Source of the DNA: Lysobacterales bacterium 63-13
GTDB lineage: Bacteria; Pseudomonadota; Gammaproteobacteria; Xanthomonadales; Rhodanobacteraceae
DNA: 64,000 bases
Assembly: GCA_001899855.1 (NCBI GenBank)
Contig: MKWR01000017.1
Span: forward strand, 1 to 64,000
Reading direction: 5' to 3'
A program made the translations under genes and the position numbers. Below the pieces are notes generated by a model. The model was given only the letters and a program-made list of their open reading frames with translations. It did not search any database and had not been told where the DNA came from. Shown here in pieces: positions 1 through 9,099 of the stretch (the first letter of the stretch is position 1; every line of letters starts with the position of its first letter).

Positions 1-40
1 TGGCTTGTCACCCCCCGCAATGGCTTGTCACCCCCCGCAA
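1..40. repeat. 20-bp exact tandem duplication
   Basis: The 20-mer beginning tggcttgtca and ending ccccgcaa occurs twice head to tail at the very start of the window (1-20 and 21-40) with no mismatch. It may be the right end of a longer minisatellite that continues outside the window. There is no spacer between the units, so it is not a CRISPR. Confidence 0.85.
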
Positions 41-616
41 CCGGCAACCTTTCGTCGCCAGCGAGCCGCACATCATACAACCAAATTCTTGACCGTCAAC
101 ACCCCGCGAAAACTATTTTCGCCATCCCGCAGAGCCGACTGCCTCACCGCAAAACACCGCACATTCCTCATGCCTGCGTTCGCGGGGCGCGCATCCTAAC
201 CGCAGCAGCGGGAGAACGGAAGGGGTTTCGACAATGAAATCGGCACATCCATTGCGGCAAGCCCGCAAACCCTTGTTTCAACTGATGCCGGATCACGCTT
301 CCTTCATCGTCGATGCATCCGATTCAGGAGGACATTCAAGCGACGGGGCATCCAGGTTCCATTCGTCGAATCCACGCAACTCGTGCGCACAGGCAAGTCC
401 GCAGCGATAAGGCACCAGCAAGGGAATGCCGTTGCCGGAGAGAGCATCTTCAGCCGGTACGAAAACTCGCATGACTTCCGCCTTCGCCACGTTGGCGCTT
501 GTTGACCGGGTACCAGTCAAACAGCGGTGGCGGCAATGCCGCTGATCGCGTGTGTCGAAGGCCGGGAGACATGTGGCGGAACGCGGGCATTGCGGCGCAG
601 CGGAACGCGGCTCGAA
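41..616. other. Region without a convincing gene
   Basis: Short ORFs occur on both strands here, the longest about 75 codons (293-520 minus). None has a clear ribosome binding site, a recognisable domain or a conserved-looking sequence. I see no tRNA. The region ends at the stop codon of the rubredoxin gene. It could hold the 3' part of a decayed gene or be plain intergenic DNA. Confidence 0.4.
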
Positions 617-802
617 TCAGAGCTCGATCATCTCGAAATCGGACTTGGTCACGCCACAGTCCGGGCAAGTCCATGTTTCAGGCACATCTTCCCAGCGCGT
701 GCCGGCCTCGATGCCGTCATCCGGCCAGCCCTCGGCTTCGCTGTAGAGAAATCCGCAAACCACACACATGAACGTGCGAAACGGTGTATCAGCCTGGGTC
801 AT
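617..802 (-). CDS. Rubredoxin
   Basis: Small cytoplasmic iron protein (61 aa) that carries one electron on a single Fe bound by four cysteines. Both cysteine pairs are visible: CVVC near residues 13-16 and CPDC near 46-49, with the typical GW(P)[15 protein letters not shown] stretch between them. The length matches the family. The ATG at 802 gives the usual short N-terminus; the track ORF runs on to 1522 only as antisense read-through of thiE. It is divergent from thiE, with about 90 bp between the starts. The electron partner cannot be told from the sequence. Confidence 0.93.
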   Translation of the reverse strand: MTQADTPFRTFMCVVCGFLYSEAEGWPDDGIEAGTRWEDVPETWTCPDCGVTKSDFEMIEL

Positions 803-895
803 GATCACTCGGTATGAATGGAGGATGCGCGCGAGCGCAGCGCATATCATTGTGTCAGCTTGCGCATGCCGCGCAAAGTCGAAAGCGACGAGCAC

Positions 896-1504
896 ATGCC
901 CAGCCTCCGCGGTCTTTACGCAATCACCAATGGTCCACGCGACGACCTGCGGCAAGCTGTCGCGGCCGCGCTGAGCGGTGGCGCCCGCGTGATCCAGTAT
1001 CGCGACAAGACCACCGACCAGGCGCGGCGCCTGGCCGAAGCAAACGCGCTTGCCGGACTCTGCCGCGAGCATGCGGTTCCGCTGATCATCAATGACGATA
1101 TCGAACTTGCCCGCGCCTGCCGTGCAGCGGGCGTGCATCTTGGCGCGGACGACAGGGACATCGCCACGGCACGGCAGCGCCTCGGCGACCAGGCCATCAT
1201 CGGCATTTCCTGTTACGCCTCGCTCGAGCGCGCGCGATCCGCAGTCGATCAGGGTGCCGATTACGTCGCCTTTGGTGCCTTCCATGCGTCCTCGACCAAG
1301 CCGCTGGCGCAGCGCGCGACCTCGCAGATCCTGCGCGAGGCAACGACACTTGGCGTGCCGGTGGTGGCGATTGGCGGGATCACGGCCGACAATGCCGCAG
1401 CCCTGATCGATGCCGGTGCCGATTGCGTGGCCGTCATTTCCTCGCTGTTCGACGCGGACGATATCGAAGCGGCCGCGCGAAGCTTCAGCCAGCTTTTTTC
1501 CTGA
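896..1504 (+). CDS. thiE: Thiamine-phosphate synthase
   Basis: Joins the thiazole phosphate and pyrimidine pyrophosphate moieties to make thiamine monophosphate. The 202-aa product shows the ThiE TIM-barrel pattern: LRGLYAITN at the N-terminus, [10 protein letters not shown] (pyrimidine/PPi binding), the segment [10 protein letters not shown] that replaces the common GPxFxTxTK, and VVAIGGIT near the end. The ORF is open from 818, but the ATG at 896 (MPSLRG) fits family N-termini best; the ATG at 866 is an alternative. hemL starts 16 bp downstream, so the two are probably co-transcribed. I saw no TPP riboswitch in front of it. Confidence 0.93.
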   Translation: MPSLRGLYAITNGPRDDLRQAVAAALSGGARVIQYRDKTTDQARRLAEANALAGLCREHAVPLIINDDIELARACRAAGVHLGADDRDIATARQRLGDQAIIGISCYASLERARSAVDQGADYVAFGAFHASSTKPLAQRATSQILREATTLGVPVVAIGGITADNAAALIDAGADCVAVISSLFDADDIEAAARSFSQLFS

Positions 1505-1520
1505 TTCCAACGAGAAGCCC

Positions 1521-2804
1521 ATGAGTTCAAATCACGAGTTGTTCCAACGCGCCCTGGCCTTGATGCCGGGCGGCGTCAATTCGCCCGTTCGCGCGTTCAA
1601 GTCGGTCGCTGGCGAGCCATTCTTCACGACACGTGCGGACGGCCCCTGGTTGTGGGATGTCGAAGGCAATCGCTACATCGATTATGTCGGCTCGTGGGGA
1701 CCGATGATCGTCGGCCACAACCATCCGGCCGTGCGCGAAGCGGTCGCCAGGGCCATCGGCAACGGCCTGTCCTTTGGAACACCCTGCCCGGCCGAGATCA
1801 CCATGGCCGAGACGATCAGCAAGCTGGTGCCGTCGATCGAAGTCTCGCGCATGGTCAACTCGGGCACCGAGGCGACCATGTCGGCGATCCGGCTTGCGCG
1901 TGGTTTCACCGGACGCTCACGCATCGTCAAATTCGAAGGCTGCTACCACGGCCATGCCGATGCCTTCCTGGTCAAGGCCGGATCCGGCGCGCTGACCTTC
2001 GGCACACCGACCTCGCCAGGCGTGCCCAAGGCCCTGGCCGACCTGACCCTGACCCTGCCGTTCAACGATTTCGATGCGGCGACGCGGATGTTCGACGAGC
2101 TCGGCAGCGAAATTGCCGGGCTGATTGTCGAGCCGGTGCCGGGCAACATGAACTGCATTCCGCCACGTGAAGGCTATCTGCAACACCTTCGCGACTTGTG
2201 CACGAAACATGGCGCATTGCTGATCTTCGACGAAGTCATGACCGGATTCCGCGTTGCCCTTGGCGGCGCGCAAGCGCACTACGGCATCACCCCGGACCTG
2301 ACCACGCTCGGCAAGATCATCGGCGGTGGCATGCCGGTGGGTGCCTATGGCGGCAAGCGCGAGATCATGAACCAGATCGCGCCGGCCGGGCCGATCTACC
2401 AGGCTGGCACGCTGAGCGGGAATCCGGTTGCCATGGCCGCAGGCCTGGCCATGCTCGAGCTGATCCAGGCACCGGGGTTCCATGCGGAGTTGAGCCGCCG
2501 TACGCAACTGCTGGTCGACGGCCTGCAGGCGCTTGCCGACGGTGCGGGCATTCCATTCACGACCACGCGCGTCGGCGGCATGTTCGGCCTGTTCTTCAGC
2601 AGCGAGAAAATTGAAACCTACGCCCAGGCCACCGCTTGCGATACGACGCGCTTCAAGCTGTTCTTCAAGGCCATGCTGGATCGCGGGGTCTATCTCGCGC
2701 CCTCCGCCTTCGAGGCCGGCTTCATGTCCATGGCCCACGACGAGCAAGTCATTGCCGACACGCTGAAGGTTGCCCGCGAGGCATTCAAGGCGCTGGCGGC
2801 CTAG
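1521..2804 (+). CDS. hemL: Glutamate-1-semialdehyde 2,1-aminomutase
   Basis: PLP enzyme that converts glutamate-1-semialdehyde to 5-aminolevulinate, the first dedicated tetrapyrrole precursor in the C5 pathway. The 427-aa length is typical. Landmarks include [13 protein letters not shown] near the start, the [11 protein letters not shown] motif, and the Schiff-base lysine K265 in [17 protein letters not shown]. The ATG at 1521 was chosen over the longer track ORF because [11 protein letters not shown] matches the family start. It follows thiE in the same direction. Confidence 0.97.
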   Translation: MSSNHELFQRALALMPGGVNSPVRAFKSVAGEPFFTTRADGPWLWDVEGNRYIDYVGSWGPMIVGHNHPAVREAVARAIGNGLSFGTPCPAEITMAETISKLVPSIEVSRMVNSGTEATMSAIRLARGFTGRSRIVKFEGCYHGHADAFLVKAGSGALTFGTPTSPGVPKALADLTLTLPFNDFDAATRMFDELGSEIAGLIVEPVPGNMNCIPPREGYLQHLRDLCTKHGALLIFDEVMTGFRVALGGAQAHYGITPDLTTLGKIIGGGMPVGAYGGKREIMNQIAPAGPIYQAGTLSGNPVAMAAGLAMLELIQAPGFHAELSRRTQLLVDGLQALADGAGIPFTTTRVGGMFGLFFSSEKIETYAQATACDTTRFKLFFKAMLDRGVYLAPSAFEAGFMSMAHDEQVIADTLKVAREAFKALAA

Positions 2805-2844
2805 GCATCCACGATCAAACCTGCATTCCTGCGGAGACCCAGCC

Positions 2845-3963
2845 ATGCGCCTTGAAACCCTTGCCGTGCATGCCGGCGGTGAAAGCGATGCGGCGACCGG
2901 AGCAGTCGCTCCGCCGATCCATCTGGCGACCACGTTCCGGCACGGCCCGGCGGCCGAAAGCATTGCCGGCTACGAGTACCAGCGCGGCGGCAACCCGACC
3001 AATGATCGCCTGTGCGCGGCGCTTGCCGGGCTGGAAGGCGGTGCGGCGGCACTGACCTTCGCCTCGGGCATGGCCGCCATCAGCGGCCTGCTCGAATCCC
3101 TGCAGCCGGGCGCGCACATTGCGTTGCCGGATGATTGCTATACCGGTTTGCGCACGCTGGGCGCGGAGTTCCTGCCGCAACGCGGCGTTCGCGTGAGTAC
3201 GCTGGACATGAGCGATCTCGACGCGCTGCAGCGGCTTTGCCGGGATGGCGTCGACATGATCTGGGTCGAGACGCCATCGAATCCACGCATGAACGTCAGC
3301 GACATCCGGGCCCTGGCCGGCATCGCGAAAGCGCACGGCAGCGTGCTGGTTTGCGACAACACCTTTGCCTCGCCGGTGCTGCAACGCCCGTTGCAGCTTG
3401 GTGCCGATATCGTCATGCATTCGACGACAAAGTATTTCGGCGGCCACAGCGATGTCCTCGGCGGTGCACTGGTTTTCGCGCAGGCTGGCGACTGGCACGC
3501 GCGCGTTGCCCATCGCCTGCACATCACCGGCGCAACGCTTTCCCCGTTCAGCGCCTGGCTGACCTTGCGCGGTTGCCGATCATTGCCGGCGCGCATGGCC
3601 ATGCATTGCGCCAACGCACGCGCAGTCGCGGGATTTCTCGACGCACATGTGGCCATCGAGCGCGTCAACTATCCGGGCCTCGCCAATCATCCCGGGCACG
3701 CGATTGCCGCGCGCCAGATGAGTGATTTCGGCGGCATGCTCAGCATCCAGGTGCGCGGCGGGCGCAACGCGGCAATCAAGATGGCCGGCCGCTTGAAGCT
3801 GTTCACCAATGCCACTTCGCTTGGCGGCTGCGAATCGCTCATCGAGCATCGCGCCTCGGTCGAGGGAGCCACGCCGACGTCGCCGGACAACCTGCTGCGC
3901 ATTTCCGTGGGACTCGAACACCCGGATGACCTGATTGCCGATCTCGCCCAAGCCCTCGATTAG
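2845..3963 (+). CDS. PLP-dependent trans-sulfuration enzyme (cystathionine gamma-synthase family)
   Basis: A 372-aa fold-type I PLP enzyme of the Cys/Met metabolism family. Visible are LAVHAGGESDAATGAVAPPI at the N-terminus, the PLP-aspartate region LVCDNTFASP, and the PLP lysine K196 in STTKYFGGHSD. It could act as cystathionine gamma-synthase, cystathionine lyase or an O-acylhomoserine sulfhydrylase; motifs do not settle which. A second, longer paralogue lies at 22864-24036 close to cystathionine beta-synthase, so this copy may serve the forward (methionine) direction, which is inference. It lies 40 bp after hemL and its stop codon interlocks with that of the convergent gene 3960-4616. Confidence 0.88.
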   Translation: MRLETLAVHAGGESDAATGAVAPPIHLATTFRHGPAAESIAGYEYQRGGNPTNDRLCAALAGLEGGAAALTFASGMAAISGLLESLQPGAHIALPDDCYTGLRTLGAEFLPQRGVRVSTLDMSDLDALQRLCRDGVDMIWVETPSNPRMNVSDIRALAGIAKAHGSVLVCDNTFASPVLQRPLQLGADIVMHSTTKYFGGHSDVLGGALVFAQAGDWHARVAHRLHITGATLSPFSAWLTLRGCRSLPARMAMHCANARAVAGFLDAHVAIERVNYPGLANHPGHAIAARQMSDFGGMLSIQVRGGRNAAIKMAGRLKLFTNATSLGGCESLIEHRASVEGATPTSPDNLLRISVGLEHPDDLIADLAQALD

Positions 3964-4616
3964 GGTGCGGACAAGGGGCACACCGACTGCGCCAGCGTAT
4001 CCGCGCGCAGGCCGGGTTCAATGGTTGTTGCGGCATTCGCTTCGGCGGCGGCGATTGCCTGCGGGACATAGCTGGCGATGATGCCGGCCAGCAGCGGATT
4101 GCAGTTGTTGCTGGTGGCGTAATTGGTGATCGTCACCACTGGCGGCATGAGGTCATCGCTGTAGACGCCGTCGACGCCATCGGCCTGCATGAGGTAGTCA
4201 AGCAGGTAGCCAAGCGTGATGGCGGTCAGGTTGATCGTGCAGTTGCCGAACGCCGTGGTCGTCACCGGGATGGCAATGTTGTTGGCGCTGCCGGGACCGG
4301 AAAATTCGCCATTGACAAAATTGCCGGAGAACGCACCGGCATGCATGGTCACGGCGCATCCATTGACGGCGGTGCCACAGCCGTTCACCGTCTGGCAGAT
4401 CGTGTAGCCCACGCCGGATTGCTCCCCCGATCGCGGCGGAATGCAGGCGGTCGTGCCTTCGATGCTCGTGCGCATCGACTCAAGGAACTGCGGCCTGGTC
4501 TTTGCCGATGCCCAACAGGTCTCGAAACCGTCGTGGATCAGCAGGTCGCCTGCACTCGAAGGTGACGCGGCAACGGCGAACGCGGCAAGCACGGCGAATC
4601 GAATGGCGTTGAGCAT
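3960..4616 (-). CDS. Small secreted protein with GFE motif, function unknown
   Basis: A 218-aa protein that I do not recognise. It starts with a clear signal peptide (LNAIRFAVLAAFAVAA.., cleavage likely after SSA near residue 22), and the mature N-terminus is GDLLIHDGFETCW. That segment resembles the C-terminal tails of two other exported proteins in this window (24153-25913 and 41913-45467). The mature part has several cysteines (CIPP, TICQ, NGCG, NGCAV, NCTI, NNCNP, VCPL), which suggests disulfides outside the cytoplasm. The ATG at 4616 is preceded by ggggagga, a strong ribosome binding site; the track ORF extends further upstream without reason. The 3' end overlaps the convergent PLP-enzyme gene by 4 bp. 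Confidence 0.75.
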   Translation of the reverse strand: MLNAIRFAVLAAFAVAASPSSAGDLLIHDGFETCWASAKTRPQFLESMRTSIEGTTACIPPRSGEQSGVGYTICQTVNGCGTAVNGCAVTMHAGAFSGNFVNGEFSGPGSANNIAIPVTTTAFGNCTINLTAITLGYLLDYLMQADGVDGVYSDDLMPPVVTITNYATSNNCNPLLAGIIASYVPQAIAAAEANAATTIEPGLRADTLAQSVCPLSAP

Positions 4617-4674
4617 GATTTCCTCCCCGAAAGATCGCTGATTCTGGGCAAGCGCGCACGAATGCGCCATGCCC

Positions 4675-4962
4675 AGGGCAACGCTGATTAAGTAGCGCAA
4701 CCGTCATGGCGTTCGAAAGGTTCGCCATGCGTGCTGCGTGGCGAAGCGAAGGCTGGTGGCCTTGGCGAGCCGCGCGGTGCGCGTGGCGGACCTTCCGAGC
4801 GCCACCGTTTCAGATATGAATCAATGAGTTCGGCGACACCTGTCTGCGCGCGGATCTTTGTTGCGCTGCCTTGAAGGACGGCCAGTCCATCTGCGTCAGC
4901 GCGCCGTGATCTGCACGCAGACAGGTGTCGTGACGGTTGTGCCACTTGATCAGCGTTGCCCT
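4675..4962. mobile_element. MITE-like element with 32-bp terminal inverted repeats
   Basis: The ends agggcaacgctgattaagt.. (4675-4706) and its reverse complement (4931-4962) match at 29 of 32 positions. Inside is a second perfect 14-bp inverted pair, gacacctgtctgcg at 4835-4848 and cgcagacaggtgtc at 4916-4929. The 288-bp body has no transposase-like ORF. This is the build of a non-autonomous transposon (MITE) or an insertion-sequence remnant. I could not identify a clear target-site duplication. The right end runs into the stop codon of the SDR gene (stop at 4961-4963). A large REP-type intergenic repeat is the alternative. Confidence 0.6.
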
Positions 4963-5779
4963 AGTCGAGGAAAAGATCAGGCAGCAGGGGCTTCCCGGGC
5001 GAAACCGCATAGCGGTCAAGATCGGTCACGCCTTGCGCCGCCAGCACTTCTTCATCGATCAGGAATCCGCCGGTTTGCGTGCGGCTGGGCAGGGTCAGGA
5101 TCGCATGCGCGGCATCGGCGACAATCTCCGGCGTGCGCGCATTCTCGGTGTTGACCCCGGGAATCATGTTCAAGGCATCGGTGGCGATCACCGTGCGCGG
5201 CCACAACGCATTTACGGCTATGCCGTCAGCACGGAATTCCTCGGCCATGCCCAGCACGCACAGGCTCATGCCGTACTTGGCCATGGTGTAGGCCACATGT
5301 GGCGCAAACCATTTTGCATGCATCGACAGCGGCGGCGACAGATTCAGGATGTGCGGATTGGCCGCCTGCTTCAGGTATGGCAGGCAGGCCTGTGAACAAA
5401 GGAAAGTGCCGCGTGCATTGACCTGATGCATGAGGTCGTAACGCTTCATCGGTGTCGCGGCGGTACCGCGCAACCAGATCGCACTGGCATTGTTGACGAG
5501 GATATCGATGCCGCCAAAGCGATCGGCGGCGGCGGCAACGGCAGCAGTGACACTTTCCTCTTCGCGGATGTCGACCTGCAGCGGCAAGGCCTGGCCACCG
5601 GCCGCTTCGATTTCGGTGGCGGCGCTGTGGATCGTGCCGGGCAGTTTCGGATTGGCCACGGCACTCTTGGCGGCAATGACGATGTTGGCGCCATCGCGTG
5701 CCGCGCGCCTGGCGATCGCCAGTCCGATGCCGCGCGAGGCACCGGTGATGAACAGGGTCTTGCCTTGCAGGGTGCTCAT
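4961..5779 (-). CDS. SDR-family oxidoreductase
   Basis: A 272-aa short-chain dehydrogenase/reductase. The nucleotide-binding TGASRGIG motif lies at residues 12-19, NNAS near 96-99, a serine in LNLSPP near 148, and the catalytic pair Y164..K168 in HVAYTMAKYG. The overall pattern (WLRGTAATPMKRYDLMHQVNARG) resembles HSDL2-like SDRs; the substrate is unknown. The ATG at 5779 follows aaggagatcgac and is preferred to the TTG at 5794. It is the last gene of a directon with the LON-domain gene (11 bp gap) and mpl. Its stop codon overlaps the terminal repeat of the element at 4675-4962, so insertion may have set the present C-terminus (inference). Confidence 0.9.
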   Translation of the reverse strand: MSTLQGKTLFITGASRGIGLAIARRAARDGANIVIAAKSAVANPKLPGTIHSAATEIEAAGGQALPLQVDIREEESVTAAVAAAADRFGGIDILVNNASAIWLRGTAATPMKRYDLMHQVNARGTFLCSQACLPYLKQAANPHILNLSPPLSMHAKWFAPHVAYTMAKYGMSLCVLGMAEEFRADGIAVNALWPRTVIATDALNMIPGVNTENARTPEIVADAAHAILTLPSRTQTGGFLIDEEVLAAQGVTDLDRYAVSPGKPLLPDLFLD

Positions 5780-5790
5780 GTCGATCTCCT

Positions 5791-6381
5791 TCAACCGCCC
5801 TGGAAGCGCGGCAGGTAGTGCATCAATTGCCTGAGCCGTTCGATGGGATCGGACATCTGCAGCAGCAGTTGCCGCTCCGTCTGCTCCAGCGCAAGCGCTT
5901 CGGCAAGCCGCCAGGCGACCCAGCTCGCGTCATCATAGCGGGCACGTTCGATGCGCGCGTATTCGCCACCGGCCTGCTCGTGGAAGCGTTCGAGGATGGT
6001 TGCCAGCAGGCCGCATTCGGCGGGAACCGCTTGCGGCTCGTCTTCCTCGATCCATTCGACCTGCGCATGGATCAGGCCGTTGTCGCGCACGCGCGTGTGC
6101 TGCACGCGGAAGCGACGCTCGCCGCGGGCGAGAATGCCGAGCAGGCCATCCGCCTGGACATTGAAATCGACAATGCGGGCGCATGTTCCCACCGCGGCTG
6201 GCGTCGCCGGTTCGCCGACCTCGCCACCTTCGAGGATGAGGCAGACGCCAAATCCCGAATCGTTGCGCGCGCAATCGCGGATCATGTCGAGATAGCGGGG
6301 CTCGAAGATGCGCAGGCTGAGCGTGCCCTGCGGGAACAGGGCCGAGGACAGCGGAAACAGCGGCAGGTCGAATCCGCTCAT
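5791..6381 (-). CDS. LON peptidase substrate-binding domain protein
   Basis: A 196-aa protein made of the N-terminal (LAN/PUA-like) domain of Lon protease without the ATPase or peptidase parts. Recognisable is the start DLPLFPLSSALFPQGTLSLRIFEPRYLDMI, followed by GFGVCLI and VGTCARIVDF. The domain is thought to bind substrates or partners; a catalytic role is not expected. It sits 7 bp after mpl and 11 bp before the SDR gene, so it is very likely part of the same transcript. Confidence 0.88.
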   Translation of the reverse strand: MSGFDLPLFPLSSALFPQGTLSLRIFEPRYLDMIRDCARNDSGFGVCLILEGGEVGEPATPAAVGTCARIVDFNVQADGLLGILARGERRFRVQHTRVRDNGLIHAQVEWIEEDEPQAVPAECGLLATILERFHEQAGGEYARIERARYDDASWVAWRLAEALALEQTERQLLLQMSDPIERLRQLMHYLPRFQGG

Positions 6382-6388
6382 GCCGCGA

Positions 6389-7744
6389 TCAAGCCTTCAG
6401 TCGATCCGCGAACCGACGCGGTGCCGATTCAAATCCGCCATTCGACATGAAGACGACGTGGTCACCCGGCCGGGTCGCCGCGTGCAGGGCAACGAGCAAG
6501 GCATCAACGTCGGCGAGCGCCTGCGCGCGACCATCGAGTTGCGCGATCACCTTGTCGGCGTCCCACGGCAGTTCCGCGCGGCGCAGCAGGAACACCTGAT
6601 CGGCCGCAGCCAGCGACGGCGCCAATTGCGCGGCGTGCGCGCCAAGGCGCATGGAGTTGGAGCGCGGCTCGATGGCGACCAGGATGCGCGCCTTGCCGAC
6701 TTTCGCGCGCAGGCCGGCCAGGGTGGTCTCGATCGCGGTCGGGTGATGGGCAAAATCATCGTAGACGACGACACCGGCATGCTCGGCAATCTGCTCCATG
6801 CGCCGCTTGACGCTGCGGAACTCCGCGAATGCCGGCAGCACGCTCGCCGGATCGCTGCCGAGCGCATGCACGGCGGCCAACGCAGCCAGCGCATTCATGA
6901 CGTTGTGCCGACCAAGCAGCGGCCAGCGGATCGTGCCTAGCAGATTGCCATGATGGCGGACCTCGAAGACCGAGCCGTCCGCTTCAAGCAGGCGCGCGCG
7001 CCAGTCGCCGGCATCGATGCCAAAACTCTCGACACGCGACCAGCAGCCCATCGCCAGCACTTCGGCCAGGTGCGCATCCTCGGCGTTGACGATGATCAGG
7101 CCGTTGCCGGGGATGATGCGGACCAGGTGATGGAACTGGCGCTGGATTGCCGCGACATCGGGAAAGATGTCGGCATGGTCGAACTCGAGGTTGTTGAGGA
7201 TGGCGATCGATGGGCGGTAATGGACGAACTTCGAACGCTTGTCGAAAAACGCGGTGTCGTATTCATCGGCCTCGATGACAAACGGCGCGCCCTGGCCAAG
7301 CCGCGCCGAAACCGGGAAATTGCCGGGCACCCCGCCAATCAGGAATCCGGGATCAAGTCCTGCCGCCTGCAGCAACCAGGCGATCAGCGAGGTGGTCGTG
7401 GTCTTGCCATGCGTGCCGGCCACGGCGACCACGCGGCGTGGGCCAAGCAACTGCTCGCCCAGCCATTGCGGGCCGGAAATGTAGGCAAGGCGCCGGTCGA
7501 GCACGTGTTCGACGGCGGCGTTGCCACGCGACAGCGCATTGCCGACGATGACCTGATCGGTGTCGCTGGCGATGTTGGCAGCCGTGTAGCCCGGCTTGAG
7601 GGCGATGCCGAGCGCTTCAAGCTGAGTGCTCATCGGCGGATAGACATTGCTGTCGCTGCCTTCGACGTCGTGACCCAGCTCGCGTGCCAGTGCGGCGATG
7701 CCGCCCATGAAGGTGCCGCAGATTCCGAGGATATGAAGTTTCAT
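6389..7744 (-). CDS. mpl: UDP-N-acetylmuramate:L-Ala-gamma-D-Glu-meso-DAP ligase
   Basis: Murein recycling enzyme that attaches the recovered tripeptide L-Ala-D-Glu-mDAP to UDP-MurNAc. The 451-aa length is that of Mpl. It begins MKLHILGICGTFMGG, a nucleotide-sugar-binding glycine loop of the Mur ligase type, and has the ATP-binding VAVAGTHGKTTT at about 107-118, EADEYDTAF, and the DDFAHHPTAIETTL motif. Close spacing to the LON-domain gene and the preceding membrane-protein gene suggests an operon on the minus strand. Confidence 0.95.
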   Translation of the reverse strand: MKLHILGICGTFMGGIAALARELGHDVEGSDSNVYPPMSTQLEALGIALKPGYTAANIASDTDQVIVGNALSRGNAAVEHVLDRRLAYISGPQWLGEQLLGPRRVVAVAGTHGKTTTTSLIAWLLQAAGLDPGFLIGGVPGNFPVSARLGQGAPFVIEADEYDTAFFDKRSKFVHYRPSIAILNNLEFDHADIFPDVAAIQRQFHHLVRIIPGNGLIIVNAEDAHLAEVLAMGCWSRVESFGIDAGDWRARLLEADGSVFEVRHHGNLLGTIRWPLLGRHNVMNALAALAAVHALGSDPASVLPAFAEFRSVKRRMEQIAEHAGVVVYDDFAHHPTAIETTLAGLRAKVGKARILVAIEPRSNSMRLGAHAAQLAPSLAAADQVFLLRRAELPWDADKVIAQLDGRAQALADVDALLVALHAATRPGDHVVFMSNGGFESAPRRFADRLKA

Positions 7745-7768
7745 CGTGCCAGTTTAGGACAACGCCGG

Positions 7769-8296
7769 TCAGGGGGCAGCGACAAAGAGGACCCGGCTGA
7801 GGGCGAAATCGGCAACCGACCAGGCCAGCGCCAGCGCAAACCCGAGCCAGAACGGTGCCTCGATGGCCTGGCGGACATTGTGCGCATCCACGGCGATCTT
7901 CCAGACGAGTACGCCAAGGCCCAGCCAGGCAACGAGGATCTGCTGCGGACTGAGCACCGCCTCGGCACCGTCCGGCTTGCCGAACAACCAGGCCAGCGGA
8001 ACGATGAGGATCGAAAAGATCATCGCGCAGCCGACCAGGGCGATTGCGGTCTGCACGAAGCGGGCAAGCATGCCGCGGATGCCCAGGGCGATCCAGCACA
8101 GGGCCAGCAACAGGGAAGTCGAGAACAGGCTGCGCGCGAGCGCGTTGTCGCCGATATCGAGCAGGTTCGCCGAGCTCAGGTCGAGGATGACGCTGGCGAC
8201 GAGCAAGCCGATCAGCAAGCCGGGCTTGTGCGGAAGATCCTGCGGGCCACCGCGGAAGCGGCAAAGGTTGATGATCTGGCCAATCAATCCGGACAT
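7769..8296 (-). CDS. Small polytopic membrane protein, function unknown
   Basis: A 175-aa protein not assigned to a named family. It has about four hydrophobic segments: LLIGLLVASVILDL, LFSTSLLLALCWIALGI, ALVGCAMIFSILIVPLAWLF and a C-terminal pair around ILVAWLGLGVLVW and WLGFALALAWSVADFAL. The first about 25 residues (SGLIGQIINLCRFRGGPQDLPHKP) look cytoplasmic or amphipathic. The layout resembles Yip1-like integral membrane proteins, but I cannot confirm that. The ATG at 8296 was preferred to the TTG at 8308. It lies between adk (90 bp) and mpl (24 bp) on the same strand. Confidence 0.7.
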   Translation of the reverse strand: MSGLIGQIINLCRFRGGPQDLPHKPGLLIGLLVASVILDLSSANLLDIGDNALARSLFSTSLLLALCWIALGIRGMLARFVQTAIALVGCAMIFSILIVPLAWLFGKPDGAEAVLSPQQILVAWLGLGVLVWKIAVDAHNVRQAIEAPFWLGFALALAWSVADFALSRVLFVAAP

Positions 8297-8386
8297 CAGT
8301 GCTGGCAACTCAAGTCCGCACCCCGCGACACGGGTTGCCGGCGCACGAGGCAGGGCCCGCGGACAGGCCGACGCCCGGCAACGGCA

Positions 8387-8950
8387 TCAAGCTGGCAGCG
8401 CCTTGCGGATGCGCTGGAAGACCTCATCGAGCTCACCGACTCCATCAACCGTGACCAGCTTGCCGATCTCGGCAAAATGGTCGGCCACCGGCGCAGTCTG
8501 CTCGGCATACACGCGCAAACGTGCACGCACCGTTTCCGGCGTGTCATCGAGGCGACCCTCGGCCGCCGCGCGACCGGCGATGCGCTCGACGATCAGTTCA
8601 TTCGGAACCTCAAGCTTGACCGCGACATCGAGTGGCTGTCCCAGGCGTTCGAGCAGCGCTTCGAGCGCGGCACACTGGGCGACATTGCGTGGATAGCCAT
8701 CAAGGATGAAACCCGCCTTGGCATCGACCTGCGCCACGCGCTCTTCGAGCATGCCGAGGACGATGTCGTCGGAGACCAGGCCGCCGGCATCCATCACCGA
8801 CTTTGCCTGCATGCCCAGCGGCGTCCCGGCCTTGACCGCGGCACGCAGCAGATCGCCGGTGGATACATGCGGGATTCCCAAGGTGTCACGGAGTCTGGCC
8901 GCCTGGGTGCCTTTGCCCGAGCCGGGCGCGCCGAGAAGCACGAGTCGCAT
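8387..8950 (-). CDS. adk: Adenylate kinase (short form)
   Basis: Interconverts AMP + ATP and 2 ADP in the cytoplasm. The 187-aa product starts MRLVLLGAPGSGKGTQ, with the P-loop at residues 7-15, and has the AMP-binding region STGDLLRAAV and FILDGYPRN. The LID segment (GRAAAEGRLDDTPETVRARL) is short and has no zinc cysteines, so this is the short type common in this order. The start at 8950 removes eight residues from the track ORF and leaves the usual N-terminus. It is divergent from pfp, about 150 bp apart. Confidence 0.95.
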   Translation of the reverse strand: MRLVLLGAPGSGKGTQAARLRDTLGIPHVSTGDLLRAAVKAGTPLGMQAKSVMDAGGLVSDDIVLGMLEERVAQVDAKAGFILDGYPRNVAQCAALEALLERLGQPLDVAVKLEVPNELIVERIAGRAAAEGRLDDTPETVRARLRVYAEQTAPVADHFAEIGKLVTVDGVGELDEVFQRIRKALPA

Positions 8951-9099
8951 ACAGTTCCTTGAAGTGATGCGCACGCGCGGAAATCCGTTGACGCTGCGCT
9001 AGACTTTGAGCGGTTGAATCCAGCGTAAAGCTATCCGCTGGAGGCATTTCAGTCAAACCTTCACACTGTCCCATTCCCTGTCACCAAGGAGCCTCCTCG

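Noticed and set aside
1-40. Possible CRISPR array
   Set aside because: The two identical units are directly joined with no spacer and no further copies in the window.
293-520. 75-codon minus ORF as a gene
   Set aside because: No ribosome binding site, domain or conserved-looking sequence; kept only as part of an unassigned region.
803-895. TPP riboswitch before thiE
   Set aside because: The 93-bp gap is too short and lacks the ctgag and thi-box core sequences.
4688-4945. ORF inside the inverted-repeat element as a transposase
   Set aside because: Only 85 codons, no DDE or HUH motif, Arg/Pro-rich low-information translation.
6950-8962. 670-codon plus-strand ORF
   Set aside because: Antisense to mpl, a membrane protein gene and adk, which are all recognisable on the minus strand.
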